Assembly (NCBI RefSeq): GCF_932526225.1
Contig: NC_064036.1
Location: forward strand, 15,617,181 to 15,681,180
Direction: 5' to 3'
Length of the DNA: 64,000 bases
From: Nematostella vectensis
Lineage: Eukaryota; Cnidaria; Anthozoa; Actiniaria; Edwardsiidae
Below the pieces are notes generated by a model, which saw nothing but the letters and a program-made list of their open reading frames with translations, searched no databases and was not told where the DNA came from. This document shows positions 11,081 through 21,993 of the stretch, piece by piece. The translations under genes and the position numbers were made by a program. Position 1 is the first letter of the stretch. Every line of letters starts with the position of its first letter.

Positions 11081-12840
11081 TGCAATTATTTGCCTTTATT
11101 AGCATTAGTTCCGAATTTCATGGACGCAGATTGACGGACAGAAGACAGTAGACTTTGCCCAGAGTAGCTGCGCAGATACTACGCAATGATCTACCGTGTA
11201 TTTATACTGTTGTATTTCTATGATATAGATTAAAGTGCATCTGAGGGAATAAAATCGATATCCTCCAAAACGGAAGGCTACTCTGATAAAGAAAAAGAGA
11301 CAACAGAGCAACAATTTTTTTTCGATAAGTAGTGCCGCTAAATTTTCTTCCTTTATAACTTCTTAGATGGAGCGAAACTTTGGGAAAATGTTCCAAGCCG
11401 ACAGTTAAAATTACAATATTTGTAACCATTATTATACAAAAATGTCAGTCAACAAAGAAGACTTTTGTGTAACTTGTGACCATTGCTTAAGTAAATATGT
11501 TGCAAAGAAAAGGTCGTCACCGATCGAAAAGAACTTTCATAATATTTGCATTTAATCTCGAATTAAAAAAACAACAACTAAATATAGCACAAGTAAAAAA
11601 AACACAGTTATGCGCTTGCTAAAGACTATTTTGTGGATCATTGACTGTTTTACGCCCAAAGATATCTTGAAGATAAACCGGAAGCCTCCCAACCCCGACT
11701 GCAATCGGCATAGCCGATTTTCAACATAAAGATAAGTAAACAATACCTTTTATACATCCCTATACAATACATTTATCGAAAATAAAGGGGTGGCAATTTA
11801 AGCCACCCCTTTAAAAGGGGTGGCCATTTAATCTTTAACTCATTTATTGTCAAAACTATTTAATCATATGAGCCAAAAATCAAAGCAAACTCACTATATT
11901 AGCCCCTTCAGAAAAAGTAAAGAGGCCAACAAGACTGAAAAAGATGCATCAATAAAAATCAATCAATCAATAAGAAAGATCAATAAAAAAGAAAATCACC
12001 TGTTGTAACTTGTAAACAAATGTTCTGATAATGTAAATACGGGTAATAAACTCACGACCAGCCACAAAAGACGAATAAACTTAATCTGGTTCCCGCATGC
12101 CGAAAAGAAGACAATACATTATAACTAGCCTTATAGTCAGTGTTACAAGTGTTCTTATAGTCATTGTTAATAGCCAGCCTTATACATTGCCTTAGCAGGC
12201 CTCAAAATATTTGGGGGGGGGGGGGCACGATACAGAAACCATAAAAAAATATTTCGGGGCACAGCCACGCCCCTACTGGTCATTTCCTTGTAATTTTTGA
12301 AAATATTGGGGGGGGGGGGCACGTGCCCGTAGTGCCCCACCCCTTGCTACGGCCCTGTTATAGCTAGTGTTAATAGCTAGCCTTATAGTTAGTGTGGAAT
12401 CTCTTGCCTTTAAGTCAGTATTATAGCTAGTCTCAAAGTCAGTGTTAATAGCTTGTCTTATAGTCTGTGTTAATCGCTACCGGTTTTGTGCGCGCCTCCG
12501 CTTCTAGTCGCAATTATTCCTGACTCCCAATTCTTGATTTCGTTTCTGCTGATGTACATCAGAAAGGCTTTTCGGTAGGACGAGCGGTAAATTAAGTTAA
12601 CTACTCTACTCGCGTATGTTGTCAGTTGTTGTTGTTGTGGCCCTTCGAAATCCTCGCTTTGATACTTTTCTGATGCGCGATAATTTGTGAAAACTGGCAA
12701 TTATAAAAAAAATAAGAAAGTGCCCTTGTAAAGTATAAGCAATCACCACTATACATGATCAAACTTCCTTCTCATTCTTGTGTACACAGACTTAATGATG
12801 GTTTTACAACATATTCAACATTGAATTAATTCTTGCATGT
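11081..12840. other. Intergenic region upstream of astacin-MAM copy A
   Basis: Contains the left limit of the tandem duplication: about 11630-11745 and 12540-12840 match 20210-20320 and 20750-21060. Also holds a short hairpin around 11786-11832 built from GGGGTGGC and GCCACCCC, and a degenerate repeat of GTTAATAGCTAGCCTTATAG-type units at 12118-12475, interrupted by a dispersed element at 12197-12358. No gene seen. Confidence 0.6.
12197..12358. repeat. Dispersed repeat, 'CCGTAGCA' family, copy 2
   Basis: Begins CAGGCCTCAAAATATTTG and ends CCTTGCTACGGCCCTG, with two G-runs inside and GGGGCACAGCCACGCCCC in the middle. Related to 2354-2489 and 15323-15466. It interrupts a run of TTATAGTC-type repeats. 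Confidence 0.65.
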
Positions 12841-12967
12841 TAATAATAAAGGGATCTTTAACATCAAGGCTTGCCGGCGAATCATCGAATTATGTCAACA
12901 AAACCGTCACGCACATTGGACAAACATACCTGTACAGCTGGGCCTGGCGTGCCGACAAGAAAGACCC

Positions 12968-12975
12968 CATAAAAG
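12968..12975 (+). promoter_or_regulatory. TATA-like box of astacin-MAM copy A
   Basis: CATAAAAG lies 53 bp before the ATG at 13021. The same box at the same spacing occurs in copy B (21170) and a TATAAAA at 52 bp in the third unit (35487). About 160 bp around it are nearly identical between A and B. Confidence 0.7.
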
Positions 12976-13020
12976 CGGCCCCCTTGCTTGGGTCTAATCA
13001 ATCAGCCATCGCCATCAGTC

Positions 13021-16000
13021 ATGGAGAGACTCTTGATTCTACTCATTCTAAGCGCCGCGGCGTTCGCTTCTGTCGAAGGTAACGTTTTATATTCCTGATA
13101 TTTTAATAAGAACGTAATTCCCCCAGAATTTTCATTAATGCAGAAACCTGCCAGTTCTAGAGCTATTATACCAAAAACGTTTTTGGGCCAGAAAATTTGA
13201 GAACGTGTAAAAAAAGACATTTTAGCTGGAAATCAGAAATTGCCGAGTCATAAAATGTACGTTTTTTGATGTAAGTAGCTGGTGGCCGAGTGGGCCTCGG
13301 GCCAGGCCCCTCCTATTTTCAGATGGCTTAGAAATTACAAGAAATGTAAGGAAATCCACGGTAACAATGAATTCGCCCCCCCCCCCCCTTTTCTTGAAAC
13401 ACTTACTTCGGCCCCCGCTTTATGGAACTGCAGGATCTGCCCCTGAGTAAAAAATCGCACTTCTCGTCAATACATTTGTTATAAAGGGGCCCAACCACGT
13501 CGCCAGTTTACGCTCCCGCACAATACCGGGTCGCACAAAGCATCCATTGCTATCGGCTAATTCAAGCGCCTGAAACATTTTAAACCAAATTTCGTCAAGT
13601 ATCAATTTTGAGTATCAAGTATACTTGCAATAGACCGTTATTTTTAAAAAAATGTAAGCAATAAGAAAAGCAGTGACTAAAGAAAATTCTTTAAGACCAC
13701 AACTCGTAAAGTAATGAAACTCCTACTCCTCAGAAAACCGAGGAATTGAAGAAGAAGAAGAATTGTTTGAAGGCGATATAAAGCTTACAGAGGAACAGAT
13801 GAACGAACTTAACTCACGAGCGGCGATGAAGACAAGGAAATGGCCGGGGGGCGTGGTACCGTACGAGCTGGATTCTTCCCTTTGTAAGTTACATGCAGTT
13901 TTAAGTATTTAAATACTTTTTTTAAGAGTAATCAGAGGAATTTTGCATTTATCCTATTTGTGAGTTATGTCTCTGATTTCCTAATGCTAGTCTGATTTGG
14001 TTACCATGGATACCACGTCAACTTTCCACCTTAAAACTTCCAGCCTCTTGGTAATAAACTCCCTGTTATTTCAGTGTTTCGATACTCTGCTTACTGTTCA
14101 CTTCAAGTAATAAGTTCCTTCATTTTAACCCTCAACATATTGAACAATTTTTTTATTTTTTTCTGTTTTGGTTAAGGTAAGGTACTCTTTTTTTTCCTCA
14201 ACGAAAATAACTTTTTCAGGCTCTATTACAAACCATTCTGCATTATTTTGGGTATTTTTAAGTCATACTTAAAGGAATCTTTTGCCAGTTTCATTGGAAA
14301 TAGTACATTGGGAAACCAGCATTTCAAATACTTATTTTACCTCACCAATGCCTTATTTCTTTTAGCGGGTGAATCTCGTGCCGTCAACGCCATCAACGCT
14401 GCCATCGCCGAGTACGCTAAGCTAACTTGCATTAAGCTCAGACCCAAGAAAGCCGGCGATAATGCGTACCTCTCAATCTTCAAGGGAAGCGGGTGAGTAC
14501 CCTTTTATACACAAGGAGGAAAGGGATGGAAAAAGGCTTATTATACACCCGTTTGCAGTCACTCGTGCAACCACCCTTTCGTTTATGAGTCACAACTGTT
14601 TTTGGTGGACGTCAATCACGACTTTTGAATTCTTGTATGTACAGCTTTAGATCGATCACAACCAAAACAACATCAAAGTGGATCGCTTCTGTCACCAATA
14701 AAATACAGATTAACACAAAGCTAGCAATTCGAAAGATTTTGCGTTGATGTTGATTAAGTGCGTATTTATCTTTTTTGTGCTTTTTCTTGACTCCTGGTGC
14801 TTTTCGGCGCTCTCTCTCGGCCACCGTAACTCCGAAATGGCTTCTGTCACGAAAAACCAGTAGCGGCTGGGAAACGTGCACCATTCGCATCCGCCAGAAA
14901 CAGTTATAATTGACATTTACTACTTTCCTTATTTTTCCAGATGCTGGTCATTCCTGGGACGAATAGGACGTAAACAGCAGCTTTCTCTCGCCGGTGGCTG
15001 CTGGTACAAGGGAATTGTCATCCACGAGATCGGTAATTTCACGCTGTATTCTCCCTTAAAGCTCGACAAACAATCAACAAATCAAACAAAAAAGTCCTAT
15101 CACCAACCTTTGTTTTGAGATGACAGTCGCCCAAAGGTTTCCAACACTTTTTGCTATTCCGTTACAGTCCATGGTATAGACGTTTCAACACGCCTTTTTT
15201 CTATTTTATTTTCAGCTCACGCTCTAGGCTTTTTCCACGAGCAGTCTAGACCAGACAGAGATCAGTACGTCAAAATCATGTTCGAGAATATTAAATCTGG
15301 TAAGTCAGAGCTGTATCAGGTCTCGAAATATTGGGAGGGGGGGGGGGGGGGGGGGTGGCACAATACAGGAAAAAAAACCGTGGTACGGCCACACCCAATT
15401 CCTTTTGATTTTTTAAATTATAGGTGAGCACGTGCCCCGAGTGCTTATACCTCTTCTACGGCCCTATTGCTTTGGGGTTAGTAGTGTAGTGGTTTGCAGT
15501 TATTTTCGGACAATATGTATAAAAAAGGGCTATTCAACTTTAAACAACAACCGATTTCATGTTTGTCTTATGCGGTGACCGTTATGAATATATTTGGAGA
15601 TCACCAGCCAAATACGCGAATGAAATTCTCGTTGTCACATTTTCTATTATTATCCTACAATAACCTTTTTCAATTCCATTGTCTCAGGAAGGGAAGGAAA
15701 CTTCCGAAAGAATTCTGCTTCCTCCGTCACCACCCACAACACCCCATACGATTACGGCAGCGTGATGCATTATAGTGGAAGAGCCTTCACCAAGAACGGA
15801 AAACCAACCATTGTACCTCTGAAATCGGGGGTGGGTAGAACCATAGTCAAAAGAGACGAGCTCTTTCTATTAACTATGGTAGAACTTTTGCCCTCCCGTC
15901 ATGAATTGCCCAGATAAAGGCTTTGGTAGGAAGTCGAACCATTTGGCATAAGGGTATTGGAGATTTTAGACACTTTATATTATTTGAAACCCACGCATTT

Positions 16001-19000
16001 GTTTAGACGTGTTTGAGGAAATGCAGGATGGTATTAAAGAGGGGGGGGGGGTAGTTAAGAATAAGAATATCCGTTAAAAAATATAGCTATTGTAATTACA
16101 ATAAGAATATCAACGCTTTAGCGAAAAATGCTTATCGAAGTTTTATTGATCTTAAAATTGGGATGACTATTCGTTATCTTTACTGCAGGTTTACATTGGT
16201 CAGAGAGGTGGTCTGAGTCCACTCGATGTAAAGCAAGTTAACATTCACTACAATTGTGGAGGTAGTTTGTATTCACATCCGTTCAACCCATTCGTGGGGC
16301 TGTAGTGCAGGTGGCGTATATCAAGCTGTTCCACTCCACCCCCTCGTCCTCTAATTTTTTTTTTTCAATAAAGAATCACAAAGCATACACTGAAAGCAAT
16401 AACCATAGCCATCGCTAATTGTGGTGACAAAGAGCAAGGGCAATGTTCTAAACCTACTTTCATGGCTGTTAAATTTGATGATCGTATTTACTTGTCCAAT
16501 TATCTCAGTAGTTTGTTACCCATCTCCACAAAAAAACCCCAAAAATTTAAATGATGCAATGTCCTTTAAAGCATTAATAACATATCCGATGATTTTTAAC
16601 GAAAAACGCGAAAAATATTTCAAAATTGTGAAAGCAGTGTGTCTTTATCTTTGGTATAGCCTATAGCGTACTGTGGTATTTACACTACACTACAACAAGC
16701 TTTACGTTTCAAATTAAGCTTTTTTTCTTTTTTTCCCTTTCAGGCATATCCCCTTCTCCTGTCACAAAACCTCCACCGCAGTCAGGTTTGTAGAAATTAG
16801 ATGGAATTTATTTCGGGATAAAAGGACGTTAAACAAGGACCTTTAGTATGCGCGTGCCTGCCCCGTGTCGAGGACAGGGATGACTACGGTTATACCGCAG
16901 GAACTCATTTTAGCAGAAGGTCCCGTCTCTCAACATGATGCATATAAATATGCACATGGGGGAAGTGAAAGACGCTGGCCCGTTGTACCATTTTCTACTC
17001 CTTAGGTCTGTTCAACAAAATGTGTAAATCGTATACAGTACCATATAGTAGCGCAGATATTTTTTGAAGGGATATCATCAATAACGCTTCAAACCACCTG
17101 ATTTACTTCAGACACCCTGCTCAACGCAGGTTATAATATATTTTAAGTTAGGTGAATAAGCACTGAGGTAAATACCAGAGACAACAAAACCAAGAGGCTC
17201 CTTGCTCTTAATGCAGCAAGCATGAGTTTTAAAACAGGGCAAAACTCGTTACGCCAATAGCTAGACCTTCTCTTCTTTCTTTGATAAAACAAATAATTTA
17301 AAGCCTTACGCAATCGTCAGATCTTATCCAAATCTCCATCCTATTATCCAACAGGCTTCAACTGCAACTTTGACAGCAATATGTGCAGTTTCGTCAATAT
17401 GGGCTCCGACAAATTCGACTGGACTCGACGAAGTGGAGGCACACCGTCATGGGGGACCGGGCCGAGCTCGGGCCATGGAGGAAAAGGTGGGTTGTATTAT
17501 TGAACATTTTATTAACACCGCTTTACGAACATGCACCTCTAATGGTTGAACCCCAAAAATCAGGGGGAGTCAACCGCGTGCAAAGTGTTTGCGCAGTGCG
17601 CGCGTGAACCCCCTTTGGCGCCAAAAAGTGGGTCACTGTAAAATACAAAAATGTAGGAAGAGAACCACCAGATAGCCTATATCAGCTGCTGTGTATCGGA
17701 CATGGTGGTCTGCGTCGACAAGTGAATATGAATAAGAACTTTAAAAAAAGAAAAGTTGACAACAAAAAATATTTGTTGTTTTTTTATTCGACCTGCCTTC
17801 TTCTTTTATTGAAAATGCAAGAGTTTTGTGTACATTAAAACTGCCTTTTCCCAGGCTCCTACATGTACATCGAGGCATCTTCACCCAGAAAACAAAACGA
17901 CAATGCAAAGATGATGGCAAGCATTACCTTTGACGGCAACACTTGCGTCAGGTGAAAAGCTATAATCATTTGTTTTCGTGGCTGTTAGAGTCATCCAAAT
18001 GTAAGAAAGTGTATTACAGAAAATTAAGATCAAGCAATAGGCCTGGCACCGGAAGGATATCGAGCAAAAGCATTTTTCAGTAGTGCTTTATAACATGGGA
18101 CTTTGTGTCTTAAAAAATCTCGCGATTTGCCAAATGCGCAAATTATTTCAGGTTTTGTCTGTTGCATAAAATAATTAACTTTGTGTTTTATAACATGGTA
18201 CTTCGTGTCTTAAAAAATATCGCGATTTGCCGAATGGCCAAATAATTTCAGTTTTGGTCTATGCATAAAATATTTAACTTGTGCTTTAGAACTTCATTTC
18301 ACAAATTTGAAGAGAATTTTCAAATAACTGGGTTCTATACGAATGACCTGTGAGCTCCCTACAAGGACTAAAAACTAAACAGAACTTCAGGGTAGGCCGA
18401 GGAAAAGAAGCCTGAGCGATACGGGATCAAAGGCTGAACTGGTTGAGTGCTCGCTCGAGCTTTATTCAGTGTTCAGTGTTCAGTATAAATCACGGCGTTT
18501 GACTTTGTTTATAACTTAGGCGGCTCATCGCTTTAATGCTAATAATATCTAACGTTTTTGACAATTATTTACAGCATTCCATAATATATTAGGCAACGAC
18601 TCACAATGGGTCGCAATGCTGAACTTTTTACTTTGTCTTATCAACAATGCTATCACTGAGCTTTATGGATTATAATTTTGATTTAATATTTATATTTACT
18701 TATATATCTCAATTTAAGCTCAGGATTTCGCAATTACGTTTCTAGTCTATTCGCAAAGCATGCTGGTCTATGTAGAAAAAAAACCTCACTTTTTGTCAAA
18801 AAAGTGCAATGTGCAATGTTTTAAGCGATAATCAAATAGTGCTTTGTCGTGACACTTAAAGTGACTTCTCGTGACGCAAATAGTTCAAAGTCGTGACCAA
18901 AAGGTGAGATGTTGTTCACGAAAACCTTGAGTGGCCCTCATGGGCTTCCGTATTACACCTAATCTCCTCAGCTTAATAACCCCTTAAACTTTATTTCTCC

Positions 19001-19292
19001 TAGTTTCTACTACCACATGTACGGTAAGCATGTTGGCAAGCTGGTGGTCAGTGTCGGAACCAAGACTTACTTGACACTTGCTGGTAGCCAGGGAAACGCG
19101 TGGAAGCAAGCGAGCTTCAAACTCTCGGCCAAGGGAAATTTTCCTGTAAGATGACTTGTTGATCTTTACTACCTATCGCAATTCAGGTATTTATTATATT
19201 TCCTTATTTTACAGGTCGTGTTTGAAGGCGTCGTCGGGAAAGCCTGGCAGGGGGATATTGCAATCGATGACGTATCGGTCAAAAAGTGCTAG
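13021..19292 (+). CDS. Astacin metalloprotease with C-terminal MAM domain, copy A
   Basis: Twelve exons: 13021-13078, 13734-13883, 14366-14492, 14941-15032, 15216-15299, 15688-15830, 16189-16261, 16744-16785, 17355-17486, 17855-17951, 19004-19145, 19215-19292; 1218 nt, 405 aa, all junctions in frame. Exon 1 is a signal peptide (MERLLILLILSAAAFASVE). Exon 2 is a short acidic propeptide ending at KWPGGVVPYELD, the astacin start. Exons 4-5 give the zinc motif HEIAHALGFFHE with RPDRD; exon 6 the Met-turn SVMHY. Four astacin cysteines are present (LTC, GCW, GCW, HYNC). Exon 8 is a Pro/Thr linker; exons 9-12 form one MAM domain ending IAIDDV. Expected: a secreted zinc endopeptidase activated by propeptide removal. 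Astacin-MAM proteins in cnidarians include developmental proteases and nematocyst-associated ones; which role applies here cannot be told. Confidence 0.92.
15323..15466. repeat. Dispersed repeat in intron 5 of copy A, 'CCGTAGCA' family, copy 3
   Basis: Runs from TCTCGAAATATTGGGAGG through a long G-run to TCTTCTACGGCCCTATTGC. The same ends appear in intron 5 of copy B (about 23952 and 24770-24815), split there by a later insertion, so this element was present before the gene duplication. Confidence 0.6.
17952..19003. repeat. Intron 10 of copy A with an inserted block containing a ~100-bp duplication
   Basis: The paralogous intron in copy B is only 317 bp. The extra sequence in A lies between about 18040 and 18945. 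Inside it, 18084-18180 and 18185-18285 are direct repeats built around AACATGGGACTTTGTGTC and TCGCGATTTGCC. No coding capacity seen. Whether A gained it or B lost it is not settled by the sequence alone. Confidence 0.6.
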
Positions 19293-19359
19293 ACACCTTG
19301 TAAGGCCTCAAGCGGTTGAGTTCCTGATAATGTTATATCTACGCTTCCACTGATAATAC

Positions 19360-19369
19360 AATAAATAAA
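19360..19369 (+). terminator. Poly(A) signal of copy A
   Basis: Overlapping AATAAATAAA starts 68 nt after the TAG that ends at 19292. Copy B has the equivalent AATAAA at 33519. Confidence 0.75.
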
Positions 19370-19379
19370 GTTGTTTAAT

Positions 19380-20048
19380 CATTGTTGCCTCAAAAATTTT
19401 GTTACAAAGTAAACACACTCTCCCTCCCTCCAAAACCTTCACTTCTACTTAGCGTGCACACTGTTTTTTGTTTTGTTTTTTAGTGACGGGCCGGAGGTAA
19501 GGAGTGCGATGGTTCAAAGTCCATGCAGTGTTGCGTGATTCCGACTCCCTCCCACCCCACATCCCTTTCTCCCCCCTCGTCCTTCTCTTACACATCCAAT
19601 CAAACGTAGCCCATCCGATACACAAATTTTCTCAAATTACTAGATACATTTAGGCACTGCCTAAAGCGGAGCCCCACACTTATTGTTCTTAGAAGTACAA
19701 CAATTGTGGGTTAGATATCCAAGAGCTGTTTTATAATTTCTGAAACTACCACAAGTGTGATAGATAGATAGTATATTTCAAAATTATTGCATTGCGCAGT
19801 TTACATCGAGTAAAAATTAACACAAAAAGTTTTTAATCATATTTACGTCTGAGCCTCGGCATGTTCTCAGCATGTTCTTAAAATTTGGGAAAATCTTAGG
19901 CTGGACGTTCTTATAAAAAGGTTCTTAAAAAAAGAGTGTATGGCGGAAAGAAAAGGTCACCAGAAAAAAAAAAAGAAATCAGAAAGATAATGCTCAAATC
20001 TAGCCCAAGAAAAAACACGTTTTTTGTGCTTAGACTTTTCTGTGGATC
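19380..20048. other. Intergenic spacer between copies A and B
   Basis: No gene or clear element seen; AT-rich with A-runs near 19960. The duplicated upstream region of copy B begins at about 20000-20210. Confidence 0.5.
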
Positions 20049-20204
20049 CAGCGGCTAAGCCAGAATTTTTAACAGAAGGGGGCCCAAAAGGGACTTTCAA
20101 GGCATTTTCTCCTGTATTTTAGATGTCTCATACATGTACTGTATTTTTGGCTGCTAAAAGGAGGCGCCCGGGCCCTCTAGGCCACCCCCCTGGCTACGCC
20201 CCTG
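20049..20204. mobile_element. MITE with CAGCGGC...GGCTACGCCCCTG termini, copy 2 (inverted relative to 3349)
   Basis: Left end CAGCGGCTAAGCCAG, right end CTGGCTACGCCCCTG, flanked on both sides by GGATC (20044-20048 and 20205-20209). The interior shares GGGACTTTCAAGGCATTTTC with the copy at 3349-3496 on the opposite strand. Confidence 0.8.
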
Positions 20205-21169
20205 GGATCATTTGATGGGTCGTTGACTGTTTTATACTGATAGACGTCTTGAAAAAAGCGGAAAGCCTTTCACCTCCAACTGCATTCGGCATGGCCGATT
20301 TCCAACATCAAGATAAGTAAACCTTCAAGGATTTGTGCCCTTGAGTATTCAACTTTGTGAACCAAAAGTTAAACCAAACCGATATAACACAAGCAGTCCA
20401 GGCTCTCTATTTGTGCCTAAACATATATAACACTAAACTAATGCGTGAGTGCAGGCGTTGACAGAAGAGTGTTAAATACAATGGTGTAAATTAGGGTATA
20501 TCTTAATATAAAGAAAAAAATAACACGGAAACTACCGTTTCACCCCTAATGATGAGTGAGCAACCACGGAACAGGCTTGTAGGGATGAAACGGTGTAGTT
20601 TGCGTGTTTTTTCTATACTACAAGATTTTAATACTAAACTACATTTTTCTTTTCAGCATTTTTCAACTTTTTTGTTTTGTACAATGTTTACGGTAAGATC
20701 AATAGGCACAGATAAAAAGCTTGTGTTACCTGTGGCTATAATAACCCTAAATCATCAGAAAGGCTTTTCGGTATAGTACTAGAGGGTAATTATGTCAACT
20801 TCTCTACTGCAGTCTGTTGCCAGTGGTTGTTAAGGGCTTAAGGGCTAACTTTAATACTTTTCGGGTGCACGAAGAATTGTAAAAAAATAGGCGATCGAAA
20901 AATAAGAAAAGTCCCTTAAAAAAGTATAAGCAATTACCACTATACATGACCAAACATCCTTTTCATGATTAAGTACACAGACTTAATGATGGTTTTGCAA
21001 CATATTCAACATTGAATAGAGTCTTATTTAATCACTGACAACAAGTAATAAAGAAATCTTTAACATCAAGGCTTGTCGGCGAATCATCCAATCATGTCAA
21101 CAAAACCGTCACGCACATTGGACAAACATACCTGTACAGCTGGGCCTGGCGTGCCGACAAGAAAGACCC

Positions 21170-21177
21170 CATAAAAG
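21170..21177 (+). promoter_or_regulatory. TATA-like box of astacin-MAM copy B
   Basis: CATAAAAG 53 bp before the ATG at 21223, inside a block (about 21059-21222) nearly identical to 12843-13020 of copy A, including ACCTGTACAGCTGGGCCTGG. Confidence 0.7.
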
Positions 21178-21222
21178 CGGCCCCCTTGCTTGGGTCTAAT
21201 CATTCAGCCATCGCCATCAGTC

Positions 21223-21953
21223 ATGGAGAGACTCGTGATTCTACTTATTCTAAGCGCCGCGGCGTTCGCTTCTGTCGAAGGTAACGTTTTATATTCCTGA
21301 TATTTTAATAGAACCGTGTTCCAGGCTAGAATTTCCATTAATGCAGAATCCTGCCAAGAATATACCACCGCCTTGGAAAAGCATGGTTATTCATGTCCAG
21401 CACTGAATGAAACTAAAAGCAACATTCAAATTGTGTTTTTCTTTAGAGAACTCTATCAAAAGTTTTTTTGGTCAGTAAAATTGAGAAAGGACATTTTTAG
21501 CTGGAAATCAGACACATAGCACAGTCGTAAAATAGACGTTTTCATGTAACAGGAAGGGGGGAGGGGGTCGGACTGGATGTTCCGCTCTAATGAAGGAAAT
21601 TTAAGCGAGCATGGTCGAGTTACAAAAGAGAAAATGTTCCGCTATTATCGGTAAACAACCTCCCCCTCCCCCCCCTTCCCTGCTCAAGTCCTGACTACGA
21701 GCCTGTGAAAGTAGTACATCGCACTCTTTGTTAATACGTATTATATAAATAAAGCCCAACCAAGTAACAAGTAACTGAAATAATATTTAAATTATCTTAA
21801 ACCAAGAGAGCATAAGATAAGAGAGGGACGCTTTGGTATTACCCGCCCGCCATGTCGATTCCGAATCTGGCTATTTTTAGTAACCACCACCCCACCCCAC
21901 TGCGCGTGACAATTTGCTCCTTTTATTTTGTCCTACTCCCCCGCGGGTTGCGT

Positions 21954-21993
<40 letters not shown>

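Noticed and set aside
10480-11102. Phe/Pro/Ser-rich plus frames and Lys/Glu-rich minus frames
   Set aside because: Products of the TTTCC-type tract, open by composition.
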